DNA from: Allobacillus halotolerans
GTDB lineage: Bacteria > Bacillota > Bacilli > Bacillales > Alkalibacillaceae
Direction of reading: 5' to 3'
DNA length: 64,000 nucleotides
NCBI RefSeq assembly: GCF_018967645.1
Contig: NZ_JAHLZF010000002.1
Span: 16,701-80,700 of the forward strand
A model generated the notes under the pieces. The model saw nothing but the letters and a program-made list of their open reading frames with translations, was not told the origin of the DNA and made no database searches. Made by a program: the position numbers and the translations under genes. The stretch's first letter is position 1; the number at the start of each line of letters is the position of its first letter. Shown piece by piece: positions 40,629 to 49,507 of this stretch.

Positions 40629-40631
40629 GTG

Positions 40632-41063
40632 TTAATCCTCCTCTTGAAACTTCACCTGCAAGGTATGTCTGCGTGGTTCTTGATCGTTAATCACAACATC
40701 ATAATCGATGAAAACTCGACCAGAGCGTTTGTTCATTCCTTTATAAAATTCCATCCGATGCGTGGACGTCTCTAATCGAAAACTTCCATATGGATGGGTA
40801 TATAATGCTTCGGTTTTATTGCCGATTCGAAAGATTTGATGGAGTTTCAATGTGCCTTCTCTTTTCAAGACGATTTTTTCCTGTTGAATAATCAAGGTCG
40901 TTTTCACCTTGCCGAAATCATCCATCTGTTCGTCATATTTTATCACATGCAAGTCATTTTTGTGGCTATAAATACCCTTTTCTTGCTTTTGGATCGTTTC
41001 TTCGCCATTTTCATCTATTATTTCCGTGTTGACCTCTATATCTACACGAATTGGATCTGCCAT
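40632..41063 (-). CDS. ywiB: DUF1934 (YwiB) family protein
   Basis: 143 residues from the ATG at 41063 (AGGGG 7 nt upstream; an ATG two codons earlier is too close). A beta-rich calycin-like protein with EEGTL-type strands (KREGTLKLHQIF, YTHPYGSFRLETSTHRM) and DYDVVINDQEPRRHTLQVKF near the end. Function unknown. In Bacillus it is always next to argS, and here the stop and the argS start are 3 nt apart. Confidence 0.88.
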   Translation of the reverse strand: MADPIRVDIEVNTEIIDENGEETIQKQEKGIYSHKNDLHVIKYDEQMDDFGKVKTTLIIQQEKIVLKREGTLKLHQIFRIGNKTEALYTHPYGSFRLETSTHRMEFYKGMNKRSGRVFIDYDVVINDQEPRRHTLQVKFQEED

Positions 41064-41255
41064 ATCCATTCCCCTCTCACTTTTCTCATGATGTAATGTT
41101 CTATGTAACTTTTTTCTTCATTTTTATGTTATGGAGAACTAATGTTTTAAAACCAGAGATACCCTTCTGGAACATGCAAAACCTTTTTCAGTCTAACGCA
41201 AGTCGACCTCCCTATCAAAAAATTTATCTCCATGTTTATATTCTTACCAATTTTT

Positions 41256-41287
41256 CCATACTAATAAAGATAATATCGGCCAAAATT
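41256..41287 (+). promoter_or_regulatory. Possible sigma-F-like promoter of pbpG
   Basis: GGCCAAAATT at 41278 matches the forespore sigma-F -10 pattern (GGNNANAHTR) in nine of ten positions, and CCATA lies 17 bp upstream where GYATA at about 15 bp is expected. It would start transcription just before the pbpG ribosome binding site. B. subtilis pbpG is forespore-expressed. The spacing is not ideal. Confidence 0.3.
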
Positions 41288-41311
41288 TGCGTAACTTCAG
41301 GGGTTTTCGAC

Positions 41312-43249
41312 ATGTTTAAAAAACTATTCTTTCTAACTATGATCGTCAGTAGTTTTATGCTATCGGCGTTTGCCGTCATTTTATTGTTCACCTATTTACT
41401 AGGTCCGCCGGATACGAATCTTCATCAACAAACCCAATTTTTCGACCGTGATGAGAATTTGCTCGAAACGCAGGCGCTCGTCAATCAACGGGAGTATATT
41501 GCCATTGAAGAGATCTCTCCGCACGTGAAAAATGCCTTCACCGCTGCGGAAGATCAGCATTTTTACGACCATTACGGATTCGATCTCAAACGGATTGGCG
41601 GCGCTGTTTATCAAAATGTCATTCACCAAGATAAACGACAAGGTGCCAGTACAATTACCCAGCAATATGCCAAAAATCTTTATTTCACCAATGAAAAAAC
41701 ATGGACGCGAAAATTCAAAGAAGCCTTGGCTGCTATGCGTTTGGAAATGTTTTTAACCAAAGATGAGATTCTTGAAGGCTATTTGAATACCATTTATTTT
41801 GGCCACGGACAATACGGTGTTGAGGCTGCGAGCCAGTATTTCTTCGATAAAAGTGCACGCGATCTAGCGGTAGATGAAGCTGCTCTTTTAGCTGGCATTC
41901 CAAAAGGGCCTGCGATTTATTCACCGCTTAACGACTATGAACGCTCACACGAACGACAACAATGGATTTTGCGAAGAATGGCATCGCTCGACTTCATCGA
42001 TCAACAAACATATAACGCGGTAAAGAACCGAGATGTACCGATTGTGACAGCTGTCGCGAACGAATCGAACAGTGATTCGTTGTATTTTATGGACACTGCC
42101 ATGAAGCAAGCTGCTGAATTGCTCGATATTAGCCGTGAAGAGCTAAAACACGGTGGTTACAATGTTTATACCACGATGGACGTTGAAGCACAAGAGCATT
42201 TGAGTGAAACGGTTAAAGAGAACCTTCCAGAAGGAGAGCTACAAGTAGGAACAGTAACCATCAATCATCAGTCCGGTGAGATTGTTGCCCTTCAAGGTGG
42301 AAGAGATTACAAAAAATCACCATTTAACCGTGTGACTCAAGCAAGCCGAATGACTGGTTCAACATTTAAACCAATTCTTTATTATGCTGCACTATTGTAC
42401 GGTTTCACACCGGCAATGACATTGGAAAGTGCGGAAACGACTTTTCAGCTGGAAAATGGCAAGACGTATAAACCTACCAACTACGGTGACCTATACGCCA
42501 ACGGACCGATTACGTTGGCACAAGCCTTAGCAATCTCCGATAATATTTATGCCGTGAAAACCAATCAATTTATAACGTCGGATAATTTAATCGAAGCGGC
42601 TCGTACGTTTGGTATTGAAGACGATTTGCCAAGTGTTCCTTCTTTGGCGTTAGGTTCAGGTTCTACATCGGTGATGAATATGGCAGAAGCTTATGGCTTA
42701 TTGGCAAACGGAGGGGCGTCGATCGATCCATACATCGTGAAAAAGATAACGAACGAAGATGGAGAAGTATTGTATGAGCATCCGTCACAACCATCTGAAC
42801 GAGTGCTCGACCGGGATTATGCTTTTGTACTCACCCACTTGTTGACTGGGATATTCGACGAACGGCTAAACAGCTATAGCCGGGTGACTGGTGCAACAAT
42901 CGCACCGATGCTGACCCATCATTATGCTGGAAAATCCGGAACGACACCAAATGACAGCTGGATGATCGGCTACAGCCCACATTATACGACAGCCGTTTGG
43001 ACAGGGTACGATGACCATCAACAAATCGAAAAACGAGAGGACCTCGTTGCAGCGAAGCAAATTTGGGCTGAATATATGGAAAAGATTCACGAAAATAAAC
43101 CGGTTCAACCTTTTGAAGTTCCGGATGGCGTCACGGGCGCTTACATTGATCCGGATACAGGTTATCTGCAAGGCCCTGCTTGTGAAGACCGAACACGCCT
43201 GATGTATTTCATCAAAGGAACCGTTCCTAAAAATGTGTGTACGGAGTAA
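41312..43249 (+). CDS. pbpG: Class A penicillin-binding protein
   Basis: A bifunctional peptidoglycan synthase with 645 residues from the ATG at 41312 (AGGGG 9 nt upstream). An N-terminal membrane anchor is followed by the glycosyltransferase domain (catalytic Glu in TAAEDQHFYDHYGFD, QGASTITQQYAKN) and the transpeptidase domain with STFK, SDN (AISDNIY) and KSGT motifs. Gene position beside ywiB and ywhD matches B. subtilis pbpG (PBP2d), a spore-wall related enzyme; the spermidine genes found between them there are missing. Confidence 0.9.
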   Translation: MFKKLFFLTMIVSSFMLSAFAVILLFTYLLGPPDTNLHQQTQFFDRDENLLETQALVNQREYIAIEEISPHVKNAFTAAEDQHFYDHYGFDLKRIGGAVYQNVIHQDKRQGASTITQQYAKNLYFTNEKTWTRKFKEALAAMRLEMFLTKDEILEGYLNTIYFGHGQYGVEAASQYFFDKSARDLAVDEAALLAGIPKGPAIYSPLNDYERSHERQQWILRRMASLDFIDQQTYNAVKNRDVPIVTAVANESNSDSLYFMDTAMKQAAELLDISREELKHGGYNVYTTMDVEAQEHLSETVKENLPEGELQVGTVTINHQSGEIVALQGGRDYKKSPFNRVTQASRMTGSTFKPILYYAALLYGFTPAMTLESAETTFQLENGKTYKPTNYGDLYANGPITLAQALAISDNIYAVKTNQFITSDNLIEAARTFGIEDDLPSVPSLALGSGSTSVMNMAEAYGLLANGGASIDPYIVKKITNEDGEVLYEHPSQPSERVLDRDYAFVLTHLLTGIFDERLNSYSRVTGATIAPMLTHHYAGKSGTTPNDSWMIGYSPHYTTAVWTGYDDHQQIEKREDLVAAKQIWAEYMEKIHENKPVQPFEVPDGVTGAYIDPDTGYLQGPACEDRTRLMYFIKGTVPKNVCTE

Positions 43250-43374
43250 TTGAGGCGGTTATGGTCGTTTTAAGGCTCTTCATCACAAAAGTGCACCCGA
43301 GAAACACAATCACGTTTTTTCCAACCAAAACGGATGTCACAAAAACATATTCAATCTAAAAAAACCTAAAAAAA

Positions 43375-43407
43375 CGGGACTGATCACTCTCTCAGTGACC
43401 AATCCCG
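43375..43407. terminator. Terminator between pbpG and ywhD
   Basis: Stem CGGGACTGATCACT/AGTGACCAATCCCG with small mismatches, T run on the plus strand and A run on the other side, so it can serve both convergent genes. Confidence 0.88.
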
Positions 43408-43513
43408 CTTTTTTGTCCTAATAAACATGTAAAAGACCCATGTTTAATCCTATTGTAACGAGGATTTTACAAAAGTACAATCAGAAAAAACATTGTTCAC
43501 AATTCATTCAAAA

Positions 43514-44044
43514 TTAATCAAATGCAGCTTTCAATTCATCTTCCGCATTTTCCCAGTACTGTGGGTTGAATTCGATTAAAAAGTCTTTCAATAATTTCTT
43601 TGAATGGTCATCCATTTGGTCGATGACAACTCTTCCTTTTAGCGACTTATCCATGCGATTGACGTGCTCAGCAAGAATTTTATATCCGCGGCGCGCCTCC
43701 CGGTCGACTTCCAAGAAACTGGCTGCGATTCCATAATAAAAAGGTCCCGCTTCACTTCGCTCAACCGTCGTCCAGACAATCCAATACGGTTTACCGTTTG
43801 GAACTTCTTCTTTATCTGTCACAAATCGGATGCGTTTTTCCACTTCACTTCGAGCGTGCATGGCACCCATGTCTACCCATACACGATCTTCATTCGGGTC
43901 GACAATCAACGGTGACATATTCTCTAAACTGATGGCGCCTCCACCAGAGAATCCCGGATGGCCGTCAATCGGGTCATCTTTCATGATGGTAAATTGGTTA
44001 CTCTTTTTTCCTGTTGATTTTTTATTTTGATCAAATGATTTCAT
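43514..44044 (-). CDS. ywhD: YwhD family protein
   Basis: 176 residues from the ATG at 44044, 9 nt after AAGGAGG. Sequence typical of YwhD: QFTIMKDDPIDGHPGFSGGGAISLENMSPL and VWVDMGAMHARSEVEKRIRF (fragments of longer conserved stretches). Function unknown. In B. subtilis ywhD is next to pbpG, as here. Confidence 0.88.
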   Translation of the reverse strand: MKSFDQNKKSTGKKSNQFTIMKDDPIDGHPGFSGGGAISLENMSPLIVDPNEDRVWVDMGAMHARSEVEKRIRFVTDKEEVPNGKPYWIVWTTVERSEAGPFYYGIAASFLEVDREARRGYKILAEHVNRMDKSLKGRVVIDQMDDHSKKLLKDFLIEFNPQYWENAEDELKAAFD

Positions 44045-44133
44045 CACCATGGACCTCCTTGACTTCCTGTTCTATTGTAAGTAGTCAATTTCTATTGTGC
44101 CATATTTTCCAACTGTTACAAAACAGAACCGCT

Positions 44134-44541
44134 TTAGAATAAACCTGCGAAGAAGTTAAAGATGCTTTTGAAGAAGTTTCCGATCGCAGCGAAAAAACCG
44201 CCGTCGTCCGGCTCTTCAATCTCAAAGTTTTGTTCTAAATAGTCTAGAACTTGTTGATTGTAGTCTGAACCGGTCAGCTCATCGTTACTAAAGAAATCAT
44301 GTAGTTCACTGGCAATCTGGTCGTCGATTTGATTCGTCCACTCGTTTCGGATATTTTCTTTTTCCGTAAAGGCTGCGTCCATTGTATATAAAACAAAATG
44401 CAAATCGATGAGTTCATATTCGTTTCCGACTTCACGAAAATGATTTTCGACATCTATGCGATAATCGTTTTCTTCCATTGCATAAGAAGCAAACGGGATC
44501 ATCCATAGAATCAGTGTTATTATGAGTATCTTCTTCTTCAT
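44134..44541 (-). CDS. Unrecognised secreted or surface protein
   Basis: 135 residues with a cleavable signal peptide (MKKKILIITLILWMIPFASYA). The mature part is acidic and helical and ends in an aromatic amphipathic stretch, FFKSIFNFFAGLF, that could lie on a membrane. AGGGGG precedes the ATG. No family recognised. A MITE is inserted 22 nt upstream of the start codon, in what should be its promoter region. Confidence 0.65.
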   Translation of the reverse strand: MKKKILIITLILWMIPFASYAMEENDYRIDVENHFREVGNEYELIDLHFVLYTMDAAFTEKENIRNEWTNQIDDQIASELHDFFSNDELTGSDYNQQVLDYLEQNFEIEEPDDGGFFAAIGNFFKSIFNFFAGLF

Positions 44542-44563
44542 TTCTTATCCCCCTAAAATACTA

Positions 44564-44882
44564 GGCTTTGTTAAAGTCCGTTGTTGATATTGTGATCCGC
44601 TATCGGTGGACGCTTTTACCCAAAGGGCATAAGGGCGACATCTGCGATAAATCGCAGTGTCTTCTTTACCGCGGGCACGGCTCGAGCCTCCTCGGCCCAA
44701 GGTCACGGCCTGCGGGGTCTCGAGACTCGTGCTGTTCCGACGCCTAGGACGGGCTAGTGTCAACGTTGGCCACAGGACGTGGCCGGTTTTAGTTGACCCG
44801 CTGGAGTCGCCACCTTCGCTTCTCACAATTCAACAACTCAGTGTTCTACATTAAAAAGTCAACACTAAGCTTTAACAGAGCC
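44564..44882. mobile_element. Complete MITE, 319 bp, with 8-bp target duplication
   Basis: Ends are inverted: GGCTTTGTTAAAGT at the left, and the right end reads GGCTCTGTTAAAGC on the opposite strand. The 8-bp AAATACTA flanks it on both sides (44556-44563 and 44883-44890), showing insertion. There is no transposase gene. An 8-bp duplication and GGCTYTGTT ends fit an IS6-family transposase acting in trans. Inside is the CGCGGGCACGG / GCCTCCTCGG / CTGCGGGGTCTC / CCCGCTGGAGTC core, plus two stretches missing from the copy at 55948. Confidence 0.88.
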
Positions 44883-44887
44883 AAATA

Positions 44888-45256
44888 CTAAACCATTTTC
44901 ATGATGGCGTAGCCCAACACGATCCAGCCAATCAAAAACGCAACGCCGCCGACGGGTGTAATCATTGCGAAAGTTTTCGTCTCGGTCAGACTATATAGAT
45001 ATAAACTTCCGGAAAAGATAATGATTCCGGCAAAAAAGAACCAACCTGCAGTCACATAGTTTCCGAGCCCTGTTTTCAGTGCTAAGATGCCTGTAGCAAA
45101 AATCGCTATCGTATGAAACATTTGATATTGGACCGCTTTTTCCCATGTACCCATTAATTTTTCTGAGAGTTTACCTTCCAGTCCGTGCGCTCCGAATGCA
45201 CCAAGTGCAACCGCGATAAAGCCGTTTATTGCACCAATCAGCAGTAATGCTTTCAT
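44888..45256 (-). CDS. ywdK: DUF423 family membrane protein
   Basis: 122 residues from the ATG at 45256, 8 nt after AAAGGAG. Four helices and the family signature GAINGFIAVALGAFGAHGLEGKL. YwdK-type proteins are small inner-membrane proteins of unknown role. Its stop codon lies in the right-hand target duplication of the MITE, so the insertion fell just at the gene end. Confidence 0.9.
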   Translation of the reverse strand: MKALLLIGAINGFIAVALGAFGAHGLEGKLSEKLMGTWEKAVQYQMFHTIAIFATGILALKTGLGNYVTAGWFFFAGIIIFSGSLYLYSLTETKTFAMITPVGGVAFLIGWIVLGYAIMKMV

Positions 45257-45280
45257 GTTCATTTCTCCTTTTTTCTGTTG

Positions 45281-45613
45281 CTAGAAATCAAAGATGGAGT
45301 CTCCGTTCGCATCATCTTCATCCAGTCGTTTCCCTTGTTCAATCTGTTGCTGTTTTTTAGATTTTGGCCACATTCCCATCACTTTGGCCTCAGCTTCTTC
45401 AATTGAAAAATTTTCTGGTTGATCAGAAATGGACACGTTTGACGTACTTTGTTTACCGTCATAACTGGCATGGTAATCTGACCCTGTAATTAATGTTGCC
45501 ATTGATTGAACGGAATACATTTTTGCTTTCATTTGATCTGTTGACGTTTTCGCGTCAATGGATTGTAACTCTTTGATCATCTTTTCAATGATTGCTTGAT
45601 AAGAAACTGACAT
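45281..45613 (-). CDS. ywdI: YwdI family protein (DUF5327)
   Basis: 110 residues with a helical N-terminal part (VSYQAIIEKMIKELQSIDAK) and a polar low-complexity C-terminal part ending DANGDSIFDF. This is the YwdI family, usually beside ywdK in Bacillus. Function unknown. AGGAGGAAC precedes the ATG. Confidence 0.85.
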   Translation of the reverse strand: MSVSYQAIIEKMIKELQSIDAKTSTDQMKAKMYSVQSMATLITGSDYHASYDGKQSTSNVSISDQPENFSIEEAEAKVMGMWPKSKKQQQIEQGKRLDEDDANGDSIFDF

Positions 45614-45723
45614 TGTGTTCCTCCTGTATTCATTTCTCAGTTAAATAGTATATCATTGATGGGCATTGAATTTCTTCTATGAAGACTGTGTTCATCATAA
45701 AACGTATGTTGACCAACAAAAAG

Positions 45724-45744
45724 TCCCAGCACTTAGCCGGGACG
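45724..45744 (-). terminator. Terminator after the NSS transporter
   Basis: Stem GTCCCGGC/GCTGGGAC on the minus strand with a TAAGT loop, followed by TTTTTG. Confidence 0.85.
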
Positions 45745-45756
45745 GTAGAAAAACTC

Positions 45757-47112
45757 CTATTTATCAACAATACTTGTGATGGCAATGACCAAGATGGCAA
45801 CTGGTACGATGTATCGGATGATGAAATACCAACTGGATTGCAGTATAGGCGTATTGATTTCGCTCCTTTTAATCGCTTGATCTTTCGTCCAGTACCATCC
45901 AACAAAGATGGCCATTAACATAGTGCCCAACGGTAAAATATAATTCCCCGTAATGTAGTCGATTGAATCCAATATATTTTTATTTTCCACAATCGTCACA
46001 TGGCTCCATATCCCATAACCTAAAGAAACCGTAACACCGATTGCGAAAATGACGGTGCCACAAACAATCGCAGCGGCTTTCCTGCTTAGTCCTAACGTTC
46101 GGTGGACATATGCTACAGGGACCTCCAACATAGACAATGCGGAGGAATAGGCCGCCATAACCAATAAAGCAAAGAATCCGATTCCGACGAGACCGCCGGC
46201 TGGCATACTTGCAAATATGCTCGGTAATGTGATGAACACTAGTGGTGGACCATCAGTAACATCACCACCGAAACTGAATACAGCCGGGAAAATCACAATT
46301 CCTGCAATGACGGCAAACACTGTGTCCATGATACCAATGCCAACCGTTGCAGTTGGCAATCGGTCGTTGCTCTTCAAGTAACTGGCATATGTCAACATCC
46401 CACCAATGCCGATACTAAGTGAGAAAAACGCCTGTCCCATTGCCGCCAAATACACTTGTGGATTCCCGAACTGGCTCCAGTCTGGAGTGAATAAGAAGGC
46501 TAATCCTTCACTCGCTCCGTCCAACGTCAACGAATACACCGCGAGAACAACCATCAAAATAGCTAGCGCTGGCATTGCGATCAAATTTGCCCGTTCAATG
46601 CCTCGCTTAATTCCCCGAATAACAACCAATACCACAGCGATCATGAATAGAAACTGCCAAAATAACGGTTCCCATGTAGTTGATGTCCAGTTTTCGAAAC
46701 TTTGTCCAAACCCGCCTGTAGGCTCTGTCCAAAAGTCTCCAATTAAATAATGAAACAAATAATACAAGGACCAGCCACATACCACACTGTAAAAACTTAA
46801 AATAAGTGTCCCGCCGATCACACCCATGACACCGGTCCAATGCCACTTTGTTCCTGGAGCCAAACGCATAAAGGAACCGACAGCATCTTTCTTACCAGCT
46901 TTCCCGATACTGAATTCCGTCAGTAGTAACGGAATGCCGAACGCTAAAATAAAAAAGATATAGATGAGCAAAAATGTAGCTCCTCCATTTTCACCAGCAA
47001 CATATGAAAAGCGCCAGATATTCCCTAAACCGACAGCTGACCCCATGGCAGCTAACATAAATCCGAGTCTTGATTTCCATTCGTCTCTTTTCATTCCATT
47101 GCTTTGATCCAA
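45757..47112 (-). CDS. Sodium-dependent transporter, NSS family
   Basis: A sodium-coupled amino acid transporter of the neurotransmitter:sodium symporter family. 451 residues; the start is the TTG at 47112, 8 nt after GAGG (the GTG upstream overlaps that site). Helix 1 has the unwound NSS pattern LAAMGSAVGLGNIWRFSYVAGENGG, which binds sodium and substrate. Eleven to twelve helices are expected. Related proteins such as MhsT take up hydrophobic amino acids; the substrate here is not determined. Confidence 0.93.
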   Translation of the reverse strand: MDQSNGMKRDEWKSRLGFMLAAMGSAVGLGNIWRFSYVAGENGGATFLLIYIFFILAFGIPLLLTEFSIGKAGKKDAVGSFMRLAPGTKWHWTGVMGVIGGTLILSFYSVVCGWSLYYLFHYLIGDFWTEPTGGFGQSFENWTSTTWEPLFWQFLFMIAVVLVVIRGIKRGIERANLIAMPALAILMVVLAVYSLTLDGASEGLAFLFTPDWSQFGNPQVYLAAMGQAFFSLSIGIGGMLTYASYLKSNDRLPTATVGIGIMDTVFAVIAGIVIFPAVFSFGGDVTDGPPLVFITLPSIFASMPAGGLVGIGFFALLVMAAYSSALSMLEVPVAYVHRTLGLSRKAAAIVCGTVIFAIGVTVSLGYGIWSHVTIVENKNILDSIDYITGNYILPLGTMLMAIFVGWYWTKDQAIKRSEINTPILQSSWYFIIRYIVPVAILVIAITSIVDK

Positions 47113-47299
47113 CTCATCCACCTCTTTTTTTATGAAGAATTTCTAACTCTTCTTTTATAGCTTTCGTTATTCCCTGACTTGTACGTTAAGTTCATTATAT
47201 GTATGTTAAGAAATAACTTTTTATCACTATAACACATTTATTGATTAAAGGAATAGAGGAATTTTTTTATTCTGTTAATTAAACCTTAGTGACATGAAA

Positions 47300-47327
47300 A
47301 AAACACCACTCAATAGAGCAGTGTTTT
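47300..47327. terminator. Bidirectional terminator next to a small ORF
   Basis: An 11-bp stem AAAACACCACT/AGCAGTGTTTT with wobble pairs and a 6-nt loop, flanked by A and T runs. It contains the stop codon of the minus-strand ORF ending at 47310. Confidence 0.75.
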
Positions 47328-47474
47328 TCGTTTGAGATGTTGCTTCTCGGTTGAGAATTGTTTTTTGCGGGTTTGTTGATTTACCATCCATGATACTAAA
47401 TCTCGTTCTTTATTGCATAAATTTCTTCCAAGTTCTCCTTCAAATCGGCCGACTAACTCTTCGAAATGCACCAC
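47310..47474 (-). CDS. Possible 54-residue protein downstream of a G9 tract
   Basis: From a GTG at 47474 the ORF encodes about 54 residues (VVHFEELVGRFEGELGRNLC ... RDLVSWMVNQQTRK) that look like a folded helical protein. Eleven nt upstream on the minus strand is a run of nine G (47494-47486), which may act as the ribosome binding site; the frame is also open further upstream. The stop lies in a terminator stem. I do not recognise the family. Confidence 0.45.
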   Translation of the reverse strand: MVHFEELVGRFEGELGRNLCNKERDLVSWMVNQQTRKKQFSTEKQHLKRKTLLY

Positions 47475-47552
47475 TATTAAGAACGCCCCCCCCCTATTTA
47501 CAACCATCTCTGTGTATTTTTTCTGTTTGTGTAAGTGTTGTTTTAGTTCCAA

Positions 47553-47774
47553 CTATTAGTATACACGAACTTCCACTAAATGTTAAGAGTATTTTCAAAA
47601 TTGTTAAATAATTTATTTACTTACTTTAAAGCGTCCATTCCATCATTTTAGACCAAGGCGTCCATGGTTTTCGAAAAATAAAAAAGGGGTACCTCCTCAA
47701 AACGTCGAATTTTAGTTAATAGAAGGTGTTTTTTAAAAGGGAGCAATTCATTATCGGTAGATCTGCTCGATTTA
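47553..47774. other. Intergenic region before array D
   Basis: AT-rich; presumably the promoter region of the small minus-strand ORF. I see no gene. A short GGGGTACCTCC palindrome-like patch occurs near 47690. Confidence 0.35.
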
Positions 47775-47872
47775 TCAGTGGCTTCGCTCGGCTTTTCGGC
47801 GGCTTCACTCGATTTTTCGACGGCTTCACTCGGTTTTTCGGCGGCTTCGATCGGCCTTTCGGCGGAGCTCTT
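47775..47872. repeat. Array D: about 5 units of the TTTTTCGRCGGCT family, 21 bp
   Basis: Units GGCTTCRCTCGRTTTTTCGRC recur about five times at 21-bp spacing; the core matches arrays B and C. It lies upstream of the YjiH-type gene and is followed by a MITE-end fragment. Confidence 0.88.
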
Positions 47873-47935
47873 TTACCCACAGGATGGCTGTGGTTTTAGT
47901 GGAAGTTCTTTTATTTCCTGTCCCACCAGATTCGC

Positions 47936-47965
47936 CAACAGTGCGAGCCACAATTCAACAACTCA
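47936..47965. mobile_element. Short MITE right-end fragment
   Basis: CACAATTCAACAACTCAG, preceded by CCACCAGATTCGCCA, matches the right part of the MITEs at 44564 and 55948. The terminal GAGCC is not found, so it is a remnant. Confidence 0.5.
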
Positions 47966-48065
47966 GCGCCAGAAAGCACGAATCTTTAATAAAATATTTA
48001 TACTAGATATTGCATAAATAGTCATAAGGGTTTAAAATAAGTTCAATATTAAGGGGGAGTTTTCG

Positions 48066-49421
48066 TTGAAAGAAAAGTATGCTGGTATTCATCATGTAAA
48101 GTTTATCATTTTATCTTTAATCGGGATTGGATTATTCATGGTCCCTATTCCGATCGAAGGGGAAACGACAATTGCGGTTGCTTTTTTAGCCGATCAGTTT
48201 TTAGCTTTGCTCGGTGATTTCGCATTGATTTTGGTCGTTCTATTAATCTCTGTCGCTGCTATATTGTCTGTCATTGTTTATATCATAACATTAATGGATC
48301 CAAAAAAAGTGAACCCGGATTCCTTTTTCGGTTCATTGTTCCGGGTTAATTTATTTTGGACGATCGTTCGTGTTCTTGCGATGGTTTTTGTTTTGTTCAC
48401 TTATTTCAATGTTGGTTGGGAAGCCGTATACTCTGGTGCAACAGGCAGTATGATTTTGAATGACTTGCTCGTATTTCTAATAGCCGTCTTTTTAGTCGCT
48501 GGTTTATTGTTGCCGCTTCTTCTAAACTTTGGCTTACTCGAGTTTGTCGGTGCATTGCTAACGAAAGTCATGCGTCCTGTCTTTACACTACCTGGAAGAT
48601 CGACAGTCGACAACTTGGCTTCTTGGTTAGGTGACGGGACAATCGGTGTATTATTAACGAGCAAGCAATATGAAGATGGCTATTACACGAAACGTGAAGC
48701 TGCAGTCATTGGAACGACTTTTTCGGTTGTTTCCATTACCTTTACGATTGCCATCGTCCGTCAAGTTGATTTAATGCACATGTTTTTGCCGTTATACGGT
48801 ACGGTTGTATTAGCTGGTTTCGTTGCCGCAGTCATTATGCCGCGAATTCCACCGTTATCCAAATTCTCGGATACGTATTTGAAAGAAGATCAAGAACCAC
48901 TGGATGAATCGATTCCTAAAAATTATACAGCGATTACTTGGGGTTACAAGCAAGCGGTAGATCGTGCAAGTAAAGCACCTAACCTCATTAATTATTTAAA
49001 GATTGGTATTAAGAATGTCTTGGATATGTGGATTGGCGTCTTGCCGATTGTCATGGCAATCGGAACGCTAGGTGTCATCGTCGCCGAATTCACACCTTTC
49101 TTCACTTGGATCGGTACTCCATTCGTTCCGATTTTGGAAGTGTTGCAAGTTCCTGAAGCAAAAGCGGCAGCAGAGACATTGCTCGTCGGTTTCACGGATA
49201 TGTTTCTACCTGCGATTATTATCGAAGGTGTTGCCAATGACATGACACGCTTTGTCGTTGCGGCCTTGAGTGTGACACAGTTAATCTATCTTTCAGAAGT
49301 CGGTGGTGTACTGCTTGCTTCTAAAGTACCTGTGAACTTCTGGCATTTACTCGTAATCTTTTTAATGCGTACGGCAATTACTCTACCAATCATCGTCGGT
49401 ATTGCGCACTTAATCTTTTAA
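48066..49421 (+). CDS. YjiH family membrane protein (nucleoside-recognition/Gate domain)
   Basis: 451 residues, about ten helices, with two Gate-type repeats (KVMRPVFTLPGRSTVDNLASW and LQVPEAKAAAETLLVGFTDMFLPAI in part). YjiH proteins are presumed transporters or regulators of unknown substrate; the Gate domain is shared with nucleoside transporters and SpoIIIJ-associated spore proteins. The start is TTG after AGGGGGAG. It stands alone between array D and a terminator. Confidence 0.85.
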   Translation: MKEKYAGIHHVKFIILSLIGIGLFMVPIPIEGETTIAVAFLADQFLALLGDFALILVVLLISVAAILSVIVYIITLMDPKKVNPDSFFGSLFRVNLFWTIVRVLAMVFVLFTYFNVGWEAVYSGATGSMILNDLLVFLIAVFLVAGLLLPLLLNFGLLEFVGALLTKVMRPVFTLPGRSTVDNLASWLGDGTIGVLLTSKQYEDGYYTKREAAVIGTTFSVVSITFTIAIVRQVDLMHMFLPLYGTVVLAGFVAAVIMPRIPPLSKFSDTYLKEDQEPLDESIPKNYTAITWGYKQAVDRASKAPNLINYLKIGIKNVLDMWIGVLPIVMAIGTLGVIVAEFTPFFTWIGTPFVPILEVLQVPEAKAAAETLLVGFTDMFLPAIIIEGVANDMTRFVVAALSVTQLIYLSEVGGVLLASKVPVNFWHLLVIFLMRTAITLPIIVGIAHLIF

Positions 49422-49441
49422 TCTTAAATAGACAATCATAT

Positions 49442-49489
49442 AAAAAAGCGATCCCGCAGTCATGCACATGACATTGGGATCGCTTTTTT
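49442..49489. terminator. Bidirectional terminator between the YjiH gene and the XRE-TPR gene
   Basis: A 14-bp stem AAAAAAGCGATCCC/GGGATCGCTTTTTT serving both convergent genes. Confidence 0.95.
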
Positions 49490-49507
49490 GCTTGGTCGTC
49501 AACCGTG

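Noticed and set aside
41051-41311. N-terminal extension of the penicillin-binding protein (87 codons)
   Set aside because: It overlaps the start of ywiB, has no ribosome binding site, and family proteins begin at the membrane anchor that starts at 41312.
44545-44826. 93-residue ORF on the minus strand
   Set aside because: It lies almost wholly inside the MITE and follows its GC-rich inverted repeats; no ribosome binding site and no plausible protein sequence.
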